The notes under the pieces were generated by a model. It did no database searches. It saw only the letters and a program-made list of their open reading frames with translations, and was not told where the DNA came from. Positions 32,982-41,134 of a DNA stretch of 64,000 bases are shown here, piece by piece. The DNA is from Elusimicrobiota bacterium (GTDB taxonomy: Bacteria > Elusimicrobiota > Elusimicrobia > UBA1565 > UBA9628): NCBI GenBank assembly GCA_026388095.1, contig JAPLKL010000005.1:1-64000 (forward strand), read 5' to 3'. Position 1 is the first letter of the stretch, and every line of letters begins with the position of its first letter. The translations under genes were made by a program, and so were the position numbers.

Positions 32982-33437
32982 TTGGACGCAGCACGGATCG
33001 AAAGCGTGGTGGAGCCCCTTTTGGCGCAGGAGGCCGTCGAACTCGTGGACATCGAATCGATCCATGAGCACGGCCGCCAGGTCCTGCGCTTCTACCTGGA
33101 CAAGAAGGGCGGCATCACTCTCGATGACTGCGAGCATCTTTCCAACCGCATCGGCGCCCTCCTCGACGAGGCCGACCTGATCCCCGGCGCCTACGTGCTG
33201 GAGGTCTCCTCTCCCGGCCTGGACCGGGTGCTCAAGAAGGAGAAGGACTTCGCGCGGTTCGCGGGCAAGACGGTGCAGGTCCGCCTCAAGGCCCCGCAGG
33301 ACGGCCGGCGCAATTTCAAGGGGACCCTGCAGGGACTGGCGGACGGCAAGGTCGCAGTCGAGTGCGAGGGGGCCCGGTTCGAATTCGCCCTCGGGCTCAT
33401 CGACGAGGCCCGGTTGGATTACCGGGCGGAGGTCTAG
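32982..33437 (+). CDS. rimP: Ribosome maturation factor RimP
   Basis: A 151-residue protein of the usual length, needed for 30S assembly. Motifs are LVDIESIHEHGRQVLRFYLDKKGG near the N-terminus, TLDDCEHLSNRIGALLDE, and the family-typical YVLEVSSPGLDRVLKKEKDFARFAG near residue 80. The TTG at 32982 is chosen because a GGAGG site lies 4 nt upstream. A GTG at 32940 would lie inside the terminator hairpin and adds non-family residues. First gene of the rimP-nusA-infB-rbfA-truB operon. Confidence 0.93.
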   Translation: MDAARIESVVEPLLAQEAVELVDIESIHEHGRQVLRFYLDKKGGITLDDCEHLSNRIGALLDEADLIPGAYVLEVSSPGLDRVLKKEKDFARFAGKTVQVRLKAPQDGRRNFKGTLQGLADGKVAVECEGARFEFALGLIDEARLDYRAEV

Positions 33438-33443
33438 GACGCC

Positions 33444-34760
33444 ATGGCAAAATCGGAACTGGTTCTGGCTTTGGAGCAGTTGGAGCGCGAGAAGAACATC
33501 CGCAAGGACGACATCCTCAAGATGATCGAGGAGGCCGTGGTCAGCTCCCTGCGCAAGCACGTGGGCAAGAACGCGGTCATCGAGGCGAGCATCGACCCGG
33601 AGACCGCGGAGTTCAAGGCCGCGGTGGTCAAGAAGGTCGTCGAGACCGTGGCCGACGCGGAGCTCGAGATCGGCCTGCCCGAGGCGCGCCGCTTCAAGAA
33701 GGACGCCGCGGTCGGCGATGAACTGCGTCTGCCCGCTCCGGTGACTGACTTCGCCAGAATCGCGGCCCAGACCGCCAAGCAGGTCCTGGCCCAGAAGATC
33801 CGCGAGAAGGAACGGGACAGCCTCTTCGACGAGTATAAGCCCAAGGAAGGCGAGATCGTGACCGGCAGCGTGCATCGCTTCCTGGAGCGCAACGTCATCG
33901 TGGACATCGGCAAGACCGAGGCCATCCTGCCGGTGCGCGAGCAGATCCGCCGGGAGCGCTACCCCATCGGCGGCAACGTGCGCGCCATCATCCTGCGCGT
34001 GGACAAGGCCCAGCGGGGGCCCCAGGTCGTCATCTCGCGCGCAGCGCCCCTGTTCCTCAAGCGGCTCTTCGAGCTGGAGGTCCCCGAGATCGGCGACAAG
34101 ATCGTCGAGATCGTCGCCGTCGCGCGCGACCCCGGGTTCCGGGCCAAGGTCGTGGTCAAGTCGAGCGACCCCAAGATCGATCCCGTCGGCTCCTGCGTCG
34201 GCCTGCGCGGCTCGCGCATCCGCAGCATCATGAACGAGCTCGCGGGCGAGCGCATCGACCTGATCCCTCACGACGATCAGATCGAGAAGTTCCTCGCCAA
34301 CTCGTTGGCTCCCGCCAAGGTCGTCTCGGTGCGGGTCATGGACCCGGAGAACAAACGCGCCGAGGTCCTGGTCTCCGAGGAACAGCTTCCCCTGGCCATC
34401 GGCAAGGACGGGCAGAACGTCCGGTTGGCCTGCCGGCTCACCGGCTGGGAGCTGGAGGTCCGCGCCGTCGGACCGGCCGCGGCGGCGCCCGCCGGAGCGG
34501 CCGGCGGCTTGCTGGCGCTCGAAGGAGTGGGCGCCAAGACCGCCGAGATCCTGGCTGCGGCCGGGTTCGCTCAGCCGCAGCGCCTTGCCGCTGCCACGCC
34601 GGAGGAGCTCAGCGCCTTGGAAGGCATCGGCGAGAAGACCGCGGCCAAGATCATCGCCAGCGCCAAGAAGCACTTGCAGGAGAACCCTCCGGCACCCGAA
34701 CCGGCGCCCGCGCCGGAGGCCCCTGGCGGCCCCGAGGCCGGGGACGCCGCGGCCTCATAA
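33444..34760 (+). CDS. nusA: Transcription termination/antitermination factor NusA
   Basis: A 438-residue protein. The N-terminal RNAP-binding domain is at residues 1-125, S1 at about 135-200 (GEIVTGSVHRFLERNVIVDIG) and two KH domains at about 210-345 (SCVGLRGSRIRSIMNELAGERIDLI; AIGKDGQNVRLACRLTGWELEV). A single helix-hairpin-helix pair follows near 350-415 (LALEGVGAKTAEILAAAG, then LSALEGIGEKTAAKI). The end is Pro/Ala-rich. NusA modulates pausing and termination, and in E. coli controls its own operon; the terminator in the leader makes similar control possible here. Confidence 0.97.
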   Translation: MAKSELVLALEQLEREKNIRKDDILKMIEEAVVSSLRKHVGKNAVIEASIDPETAEFKAAVVKKVVETVADAELEIGLPEARRFKKDAAVGDELRLPAPVTDFARIAAQTAKQVLAQKIREKERDSLFDEYKPKEGEIVTGSVHRFLERNVIVDIGKTEAILPVREQIRRERYPIGGNVRAIILRVDKAQRGPQVVISRAAPLFLKRLFELEVPEIGDKIVEIVAVARDPGFRAKVVVKSSDPKIDPVGSCVGLRGSRIRSIMNELAGERIDLIPHDDQIEKFLANSLAPAKVVSVRVMDPENKRAEVLVSEEQLPLAIGKDGQNVRLACRLTGWELEVRAVGPAAAAPAGAAGGLLALEGVGAKTAEILAAAGFAQPQRLAAATPEELSALEGIGEKTAAKIIASAKKHLQENPPAPEPAPAPEAPGGPEAGDAAAS

Positions 34761-34781
34761 ATGCTACACTTAGGTCCGGTG

Positions 34782-37316
34782 ATGGAGAAAAAGAAAACCG
34801 ATAAAGCTGAGAAGACCGAGGCGGGGGCCAAGAAGGCCGCCAAGGCCTCGGCGCCCAAGAAGACGGCGAAGAAATCCGCCGCCGACGGCAAGCCGGCCAA
34901 GACCGCGAAGAAGGGGTTGGCCGGCGTGCGCAAGGCGGCGGCTGAGACCCGCTCCGTCCAAGAAGAGGGCTCCATCGCGCCTCCATCTGCGAACCTCGTC
35001 TCCGCCTTCGACCTATTCAGAAAGAAGAAGCTCCTGCATTCCACCGGCCCGACCGTGACTCGCCTGGCGGCTGGCGCCTCCTTGCCCAAGCCTCCGGCGC
35101 CGCCCTCCAAGGTCGAATCCGCTCCTGCCCCGGCGGCCTCGGCCTCTGCGGCGCCCGCGCCGCAGGTCGCTGCCGAACCCGGCGTCCCAGTCTCCAAGCC
35201 GGTGACGGCCGTACCGGGAGCTCCCGCTGTCCGGCCTGCGGCCGAGCCCGCGGCCAAACCCCTCTCCGCGGCTCCTGCGGTCGTCCCGCCGGCGCCGGCC
35301 AAGCCCGGCGTAGTCGTGCCGATCTCCAAACCGGCTCCCGTCCGTCCTGTGATGCCTTCCGTGAGGATCGGAGCGCCCGCGCCTCGCTCTCCGGGCGCCC
35401 GGGCTCCGGCTCCGGGAGCGCATCCCGGCGGCGCGAACCGCTCTGCTGCCAAGCCCGGGTTCAGGCCCGTGGCCAGACCCGCCATCCCGGCCCGGCCCGT
35501 GCTGGCGGCCAAGCCGGCGGAGTCGGCCGCGGCGAAATCGGCTCTCAAGAAGCTGCAGGTCTCGACCATGATGACCGTGCGGGAACTGGCTGAGAAGATG
35601 GAGGTCAAGTCTCCCGATGTCATCAAGAAGCTCATGAGCCTGGGGGTCTTCGCCACCATCAACCAGCGCCTGGAGACGGAGTCGGCCTCCATCATCGCCC
35701 AGGAGTTCGGCTTCGAGCTCGATTTCCAGAAGCTCTACAAAGAGGAGGAGATGGCGGCCGCCGTCGAGGCGGAGAAGCCCGAGTCCCTCAAGCCCCGGCC
35801 TCCCGTGGTCACGGTCATGGGGCACGTGGACCACGGCAAGACCAAGCTCTTGGACGCCATCCGCTCCACGCGCGTGGCCGAGGGCGAGTCCGGCGGCATC
35901 ACCCAGCACATCGGCGCCTACCGGGTCCATACCGCCAAGGGCGACATCGTTTTCCTCGACACTCCCGGCCACGAGGCCTTCACGGCCATGCGCGCCCGCG
36001 GGGCCAAGGTGACCGACATCGTGGTCCTCGTGGTCTCCGCGACGGACGGGGTCATGCCCCAGACCATCGAGGCCATCGACCACGCCAAGGCCGCGGACGT
36101 GCCCATCGTGGTCGCCGTCAATAAGATCGATCTGCCCGGGGCCAATCCCCAGAAGATCCGCCAGGACCTCGCCAACCGCGGCATCCAGGCCGAGGAGTGG
36201 GGCGGCAAGAACATATTCGTCGATGTATCGGCCAAGCAGAAGCTGCACATCGACACCCTGCTCGACATGATCGCTCTGCAGGCCGAGATGCTCGACCTCA
36301 AAGCCAATCCGGACCGGCCCGCCTACGGCGCGGTCCTGGAGGCGCGCCTCGATCCCAAGAAGGGCGTGGTCGCCACCGTCCTGGTCCAGGCGGGGACGCT
36401 CAAGCCCGGCGACGCCTTCGTGGCAGGTCTCGCTCACGGCAAGGTCAAGGCTTTGCACGACGACACGGGCAAACGCATCATCTCCGCCGGACCCGCCACG
36501 CCGGTCGAGATCCTGGGCGTCATGAACACGCCCCAGGCCGGAGACGTCTTCACCGTGGTCAAGGACGAGCGCCAGGCCCGCGAGATCGCGGAGCGCCGCT
36601 CCCTCATCGCCCGCGAACAGGCCCTGGCCCACCAGAAGCACATGACCCTCGTGGGCCTCAAGAGCGCGCTCTCGGCCGCGGCCGGCAAGGCCGCCAAGGA
36701 CCTCAACATCGTGCTCAAGGCCGACGTGCAGGGCTCTCTGCAGGCCCTCAAGGACTCTTTGGAGAACCTCTCCACGTCCGAGTGCCGCGTGCGCATCATC
36801 CACGGCGAGGTGGGCAACGCGAACGAATCCGACGTCCTGCTGGCCTCGGCCTCCGACGCCGTGGTCATGCTCTTCCATACCACGTTGGATACGCGGGCCG
36901 AGGAGGTCTCGACCCGCGAGGGAGTGGAGGTCCGCAAGTACGAGATCATCTACGACCTCATCGAGGACGTCAAGGCCGCGCTCGAAGGGCTCCTGGAGCC
37001 CGAGATCGTCGAGGTAGTCTCGGGCAAAGGCGAGATCCGCGAGCTCTTCAACGTCAAGGCGGGCCGGGTCGCCGGCTGCATGATCCGCGAAGGCAAGGTG
37101 GTCCGCGGCAACCTCGTGCGCATCAAGCGCGACGGAGCCTCGGTCTACGAGGGCCGTGTGTCGGGCCTCAAGCGCTTCAAGGACGACGTCAAGGAAGTGG
37201 AGAAGGGCCTGGAGTGCGGCATGGACTTCGAGGGCTTCAAGGACTTCCAGCAGGGCGACGAGCTGGAGTTCTACGTCAAGGAGACCCGCACCCGGCGGCT
37301 GAGCCAGTCCAAGTAG
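34782..37316 (+). CDS. infB: Translation initiation factor IF-2
   Basis: An 844-residue GTPase that places initiator tRNA on the 30S subunit. Residues 1-250 form a Lys/Ala/Pro-rich low-complexity N-terminal region. An IF2-N domain follows near 265-315, then the G domain with [10 protein letters not shown] (G1), [10 protein letters not shown] (G2), DTPGHEAF (G3) and NKIDLP (G4). C-terminal beta-barrel and IF2-C domains end with [24 protein letters not shown] 34782 is preferred; a TACACT 11 nt upstream may be an internal promoter. The usual ylxR/L7Ae-like genes between nusA and infB are absent. Confidence 0.97.
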   Translation: MEKKKTDKAEKTEAGAKKAAKASAPKKTAKKSAADGKPAKTAKKGLAGVRKAAAETRSVQEEGSIAPPSANLVSAFDLFRKKKLLHSTGPTVTRLAAGASLPKPPAPPSKVESAPAPAASASAAPAPQVAAEPGVPVSKPVTAVPGAPAVRPAAEPAAKPLSAAPAVVPPAPAKPGVVVPISKPAPVRPVMPSVRIGAPAPRSPGARAPAPGAHPGGANRSAAKPGFRPVARPAIPARPVLAAKPAESAAAKSALKKLQVSTMMTVRELAEKMEVKSPDVIKKLMSLGVFATINQRLETESASIIAQEFGFELDFQKLYKEEEMAAAVEAEKPESLKPRPPVVTVMGHVDHGKTKLLDAIRSTRVAEGESGGITQHIGAYRVHTAKGDIVFLDTPGHEAFTAMRARGAKVTDIVVLVVSATDGVMPQTIEAIDHAKAADVPIVVAVNKIDLPGANPQKIRQDLANRGIQAEEWGGKNIFVDVSAKQKLHIDTLLDMIALQAEMLDLKANPDRPAYGAVLEARLDPKKGVVATVLVQAGTLKPGDAFVAGLAHGKVKALHDDTGKRIISAGPATPVEILGVMNTPQAGDVFTVVKDERQAREIAERRSLIAREQALAHQKHMTLVGLKSALSAAAGKAAKDLNIVLKADVQGSLQALKDSLENLSTSECRVRIIHGEVGNANESDVLLASASDAVVMLFHTTLDTRAEEVSTREGVEVRKYEIIYDLIEDVKAALEGLLEPEIVEVVSGKGEIRELFNVKAGRVAGCMIREGKVVRGNLVRIKRDGASVYEGRVSGLKRFKDDVKEVEKGLECGMDFEGFKDFQQGDELEFYVKETRTRRLSQSK

Positions 37317-37340
37317 GGCGTCGCGGAAACGGGAGGTCCT

Positions 37341-37691
37341 GTGTTCGACCGAAACGAGCGGCTCCGCGAGCTTTTCCGCGGCGAGATCATCAAGGCCCTT
37401 CGCGACATCAAGGATCCCGGTCTCTCCGGCCTGCTGACCGTCACCGACGTCGAACTCAGCCAGGACCGCAAGACTCTGACTGTGTTCTACTCGGTGCTGG
37501 GGACTCCCGTGGAGCGTCGCCGCACGGACAAAGCCCTGCAGCGTTGCGCGCCGTACATCCATCATCTCCTCATCAAGCGCCTCGCGCTCAAGCTGGTCCC
37601 CAAGATCGCGTTCAGCTTCGACGACACGCCGCGCCGGGCCTCCCGCATCGACCAGCTCCTTTTGGACATCGAGAAGGAGCACGGCGGATGA
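37341..37691 (+). CDS. rbfA: Ribosome-binding factor A
   Basis: A 116-residue protein, the usual length, which binds the 30S subunit during late maturation. The KH-like core is visible: RNERLRELFRGEIIKALRDIKDP, then LLTVTDVELSQDRKTLTVFYSVLG, and a KLVPKIAFSFDDT strand. The start is GTG 37341 with a GGGAGG Shine-Dalgarno site. The stop overlaps the truB ATG. Confidence 0.95.
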   Translation: MFDRNERLRELFRGEIIKALRDIKDPGLSGLLTVTDVELSQDRKTLTVFYSVLGTPVERRRTDKALQRCAPYIHHLLIKRLALKLVPKIAFSFDDTPRRASRIDQLLLDIEKEHGG

Positions 37692-38437
37692 GGTCCGCGG
37701 ACCGCGGCGCCGGGCCCGGGGTCTCCGGGATGCTGCTCTTCGACAAGCCCGAGGGCTGGACCTCCCACGACGCGGTGGCCGCCTTCCGCCGGATGCTGCC
37801 GGCCGGCACCAAGGTGGGCCACTGCGGCACGCTCGACCCTTTGGCCACGGGCCTGCTCATCCTCCTGGTGGGCCCCTGCACCCGGCTGCAGGCGCGGATG
37901 CAGGGCCTCGACAAGGTCTACGCCGGCAAGATCCGCCTGGGGCTGGCCACCGACACCGGAGACGTCACGGGCAAGGTCCTGGAGACCCGGCCCGTGCCGC
38001 CCGTGGACCTCTCCCGCATCCAGTCCTGCCTGGACGGCCTGCGCGGCGTCCTGGATATCCCGGCGCCGGCCTATTCCGCCGTCAAGCACAAGGGCAAGGC
38101 CCTCTACAAGTATGCCCGGGCCGGGATCGCGGTGCCCGCCAAGCCCCGCACCTGCACGGTCTACGCCTGGTCAGCCCTCTCTTTGGTCAGCCCGGATTTC
38201 GAGCATCGGCTGACCTGCTCGAGCGGGACCTACGTGCGCTCGCTGGCCGAACTGGTCGGAGCCAAGCTCGGCTGCGGGGCGACGGTGCTCACTTTGCGCC
38301 GCGAGCGCATCGCCGATTTCCGGATCGAGGACGCCCTCACTTTGGAAGCGGCCAAGAAGCTCGATCTTCCTACCCTGCGGCGTCTGTTGACCTCCTCCTT
38401 GGCTCCCCTGGGGGAGGCCCTGGCCGCAAAACGGTGA
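37688..38437 (+). CDS. truB: tRNA pseudouridine-55 synthase
   Basis: A 249-residue enzyme that makes pseudouridine 55 in the tRNA T-loop. The catalytic Asp lies in the GHCGTLDPLATGLL motif near residue 45. LLFDKPEGWTSHD near the start, YAGKIRLGLATDTGDVTG, QIPPAYSAVK-like PAPAYSAVKHKGKALYKYAR and SSGTYVRSLAELVG are all present. It is short at the C-terminus and probably lacks a PUA domain. ATG overlaps the rbfA stop and its own stop overlaps the riboflavin kinase start. Confidence 0.95.
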   Translation: MRSADRGAGPGVSGMLLFDKPEGWTSHDAVAAFRRMLPAGTKVGHCGTLDPLATGLLILLVGPCTRLQARMQGLDKVYAGKIRLGLATDTGDVTGKVLETRPVPPVDLSRIQSCLDGLRGVLDIPAPAYSAVKHKGKALYKYARAGIAVPAKPRTCTVYAWSALSLVSPDFEHRLTCSSGTYVRSLAELVGAKLGCGATVLTLRRERIADFRIEDALTLEAAKKLDLPTLRRLLTSSLAPLGEALAAKR

Positions 38438-38820
38438 AATCCCTCGTCCTGCGCGGCAAGGTCGTCCGGGGCGCCGGGCTCGGGCGCCGGCTGGGCTTCC
38501 CGACGGCCAACGTCGTCATCCCCCCGCAGAAGCTCCCCCCCTACGGCGTGTACCGGGTGGAGGCCGTCTGGGGCGCCTCGATCCATCCGGCGGTCTGCAA
38601 CGTGGGCGTCAGGCCCACTTTGGGGCCTTCCGGTGAGGTCTGGCTGGAGGTCCACGTCCTGGGCTTCGACGGCGATCTCTACGGCCGTGAGCTGGAGGTG
38701 CGCTTCCTGGAGAAGATCCGGGATGAGAAGCGCTTCGACTCCTTGAGCGAGCTCGTAGAGCAGATCCGCAAGGACGCCGAGGCGGTCCAGAAGGCCTGCC
38801 TCGGGTCCCAGCCGGAGTAG
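38434..38820 (+). CDS. Stand-alone riboflavin kinase (RibF C-terminal domain only)
   Basis: A 128-residue protein. It is a complete riboflavin kinase domain that makes FMN: VVRGAGLGRRLGFPTANV near residue 10 (the G-x-G-R-x-L-G-F-P-T-A-N motif), GVYRVEAVWG, CNVGVRPT near 53 and LEVHVLGFDGDLYG near 70. The N-terminal FAD synthetase (nucleotidyltransferase) domain of normal bacterial RibF (about 180 residues) is missing. There is no room for it upstream because the GTG overlaps truB by 4 nt. FAD would have to be made by another protein. FMN is needed in this window by UbiX/UbiD and the type 2 isomerase. Confidence 0.88.
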   Translation: MKSLVLRGKVVRGAGLGRRLGFPTANVVIPPQKLPPYGVYRVEAVWGASIHPAVCNVGVRPTLGPSGEVWLEVHVLGFDGDLYGRELEVRFLEKIRDEKRFDSLSELVEQIRKDAEAVQKACLGSQPE

Positions 38821-38825
38821 CGGTC

Positions 38826-40124
38826 ATGCGTCGGGAAGGCAAGGTCCTCGTCGTCACCTTGGGCTGCTCGAAGAATCTCTATGATTCCGAGGTCCTGATG
38901 GGCCGGCTGCAGGCGGGCGGGATCGCAGTCGAGCACGAGGGCGGCCTGCGCGGAGCCTCCATCGTGGTCATAAACACCTGCGGCTTCATCGCTAGCGCCA
39001 AGACCGAGTCCATCGACACGATCCTGCGCTATGCCCGGGCCAAGAAGGAGGGCCTGATCTCCAAGCTCTTCGTGACCGGCTGTCTTTCGGAGCGCTACAG
39101 GCAGGAACTCCAGAAGGACATCCCGGAGGTGGACGGCTACTTCGGCACGCGCGAGCTGCCCCGCCTGCTGGAATCCCTACGGGCTGACCTCCGGCGATCC
39201 CTCGTGGGAGAGCGCCTCCTGACGACCCCGCGCCACTTCGCCTATCTCAAGATCTCGGAGGGCTGCGACCGGCCCTGCTCCTTCTGCGCCATCCCGCTCA
39301 TGCGCGGCCGGCATGTCTCCAGGCCGATCGCGGACCTGGTCGCCGAGGCCCGGCGCTTGGCTCGTGCCGGCACCCGGGAGCTGCTCCTCATCGCCCAGGA
39401 TTCGACCTACTACGGGCTCGACCTCTACGGCAAGCGCCGCCTGGCGGACCTGCTCAAGGCGCTCTCGGACGTCGACGGCCTAGGCTGGATCCGCCTGCAC
39501 TACGCCTACCCGGCGGGCTTCCCCATGGACGTGCTCGACGTGATGCGCCGGCGCCCCAACATCTGCAAGTATCTGGACCTGCCGCTGCAGCACATCAACG
39601 ACCGGTTGTTGGCCTCCATGCGGCGCGGGACCACCAAAGCCAGGACCGACGAGCTCATCGCCGAGATCCGCGGGCGGGTGCCGGGCATCGCCCTGCGCAC
39701 CTCTCTGATCGCGGGCTACCCGGGCGAGACCCGGAAGGACCACGAGGAACTCTTAGACTGGATCCGCGCCACGCGCTTCGACCGTCTGGGGGTCTTTGAG
39801 TATTCCCACGAGGAGGACACCCGGGCTTTTTTGCTGCGCGACGACGTCCCCCCTCGGGAGAAGAAGCGTAGGGCCGAGGCCGTGCTGGCCCTGCAGCAGG
39901 GAATCTCCCGCGAGATCAACGAGGCCAAGATCGGCCGGACCGTGAAGATCATCGTGGACCGCAGGCAGGGCAGCCGCTTCGTGGGGCGCACTGAGCATGA
40001 TTCGCCCGAGGTGGACAACGAGGCGCACGGCGACGCGGGGCGGCGGCGGCTCAAGGCGGGAGACTTCGTCCAGGTCCGGGTCACGGCCGCATCGGAGTAC
40101 GATCTGGCCGTCGAGCAGGTCTGA
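38826..40124 (+). CDS. rimO: Ribosomal protein S12 methylthiotransferase RimO
   Basis: A 432-residue radical SAM methylthiotransferase. The N-terminal UPF0004 domain has TLGCSKNLYDSE near residue 10, NTCGFI near 45 and a Cys in VTGCLSERY near 79. The radical SAM triad is CDRPCSFCAIP near 146. A TRAM domain ends the protein. GCSKNL and the IRLHYAYPAGFPMDVLDVM block favour RimO over MiaB. It modifies an Asp of ribosomal protein S12. It starts 5 nt after riboflavin kinase. Confidence 0.95.
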   Translation: MRREGKVLVVTLGCSKNLYDSEVLMGRLQAGGIAVEHEGGLRGASIVVINTCGFIASAKTESIDTILRYARAKKEGLISKLFVTGCLSERYRQELQKDIPEVDGYFGTRELPRLLESLRADLRRSLVGERLLTTPRHFAYLKISEGCDRPCSFCAIPLMRGRHVSRPIADLVAEARRLARAGTRELLLIAQDSTYYGLDLYGKRRLADLLKALSDVDGLGWIRLHYAYPAGFPMDVLDVMRRRPNICKYLDLPLQHINDRLLASMRRGTTKARTDELIAEIRGRVPGIALRTSLIAGYPGETRKDHEELLDWIRATRFDRLGVFEYSHEEDTRAFLLRDDVPPREKKRRAEAVLALQQGISREINEAKIGRTVKIIVDRRQGSRFVGRTEHDSPEVDNEAHGDAGRRRLKAGDFVQVRVTAASEYDLAVEQV

Positions 40125-40135
40125 CCGGCGGTCCT

Positions 40136-40969
40136 TCAGGGCAGGAGGTCGTGGCGGGGCAGCCCGTCGGCGGCGCCGGCGCGCTTCGGGCTGCGGCGGA
40201 ACTCGGTGACATCCGAGCGGTAGAAGAGCAGCACCTTCCTGACGTAGTTGCGGGTCTGGCGCATGAAGCTGTTGCGGGTCAGGGCCCGCGGTCCCGCGTT
40301 GTAGGACGCGATGATGCGCTGCACCACCCAGAGGGGAGCGTCCGGGTACTTCACGCCCTTGAGCCGGTACTGCTTCCAAGCGGCGCGGTAGAGCCGCTCC
40401 AGGTAGGCCGTGCCCACGTGGATGTTGGCTTGGGGGTCGTGGAGGGCGGAGCGGGGCACGCCGAGCTCCTCGGCGGTGATGGGCATGACCTGCATCAGGC
40501 CCTGGGCTCCGTGCGGGGAGAGGGCCTCGGTGGAGAATTCCGATTCGGCGGCGATAAGGGCTTTGACCAAGCGCGGATCCATGCCGTGCCGCAGGGAGTT
40601 CTCCAAGATGAGCTCGTCGTAGCGGTCCGTGATCTCGGGATGCTCGGAGAGGACATGGAACGTGTACTTGTAGGCGGGCGTGGGCTTGGGAACGGGCACG
40701 ACCAAGGGGGTCCGGCGGGTGACCTTGAGGTCCTTGGGCGGCGCGATGCTGGAGCCGGGAGAATGCGGAGCCAGCCGCGCGCCCAGGCCGAAGGCCGCGC
40801 TCGGGATGGCGGGGAAGGGGCGCAGCGTCGCCTGGGCCAAAAGCGGCCCGCGAGAGACGCTCTCCCTGAGGGTGCCTGGGTCGGGGCTTACGGCGTGAGC
40901 GCAGAGGATGGAGAAGAGGACTACCCCCACGACCCAAGCGAGCAACGACTGCCTTTTGGTGCTGCTCAC
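40136..40969 (-). CDS. Lytic transglycosylase (SLT/Slt70-type catalytic domain)
   Basis: From GTG 40969 the protein has 277 residues. A signal anchor at about residues 8-24 is followed by a Pro-rich linker. The C-terminal goose-lysozyme-like domain at about 115-260 has the SLT motifs: ALIAAESEFSTEALSPHGAQGLMQVMP with the catalytic Glu, NIHVGTAYLERL, and IIASYNAGP. It cleaves murein glycan strands in the periplasm. TATAAT lies 9 nt before the GTG, and this fixes the start better than an upstream ATG at 41101. Convergent with rimO. Confidence 0.9.
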   Translation of the reverse strand: MSSTKRQSLLAWVVGVVLFSILCAHAVSPDPGTLRESVSRGPLLAQATLRPFPAIPSAAFGLGARLAPHSPGSSIAPPKDLKVTRRTPLVVPVPKPTPAYKYTFHVLSEHPEITDRYDELILENSLRHGMDPRLVKALIAAESEFSTEALSPHGAQGLMQVMPITAEELGVPRSALHDPQANIHVGTAYLERLYRAAWKQYRLKGVKYPDAPLWVVQRIIASYNAGPRALTRNSFMRQTRNYVRKVLLFYRSDVTEFRRSPKRAGAADGLPRHDLLP

Positions 40970-40978
40970 TAGTCCGAC

Positions 40979-40984
40979 ATTATA
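40979..40984 (-). promoter_or_regulatory. -10 element of the lytic transglycosylase, leaderless type
   Basis: A perfect TATAAT reads from 40984 to 40979 on the minus strand. Nine nucleotides later comes the GTG start at 40969, with no Shine-Dalgarno site between. Confidence 0.6.
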
Positions 40985-41134
40985 CCAAAACCCCCCTTCC
41001 CCGTCGAGGGATAAAGGGCCTATCGGGGGCGGGTCCTTTGCCGGCTGGGGCTGGGTCTGGCGGGGCTTGCGGCTGTGCTTGATCGGCCGTGCTTGTCCCA
41101 TTCCTGGTCAAAAGCCGCGATGATGTGGCGTCAG

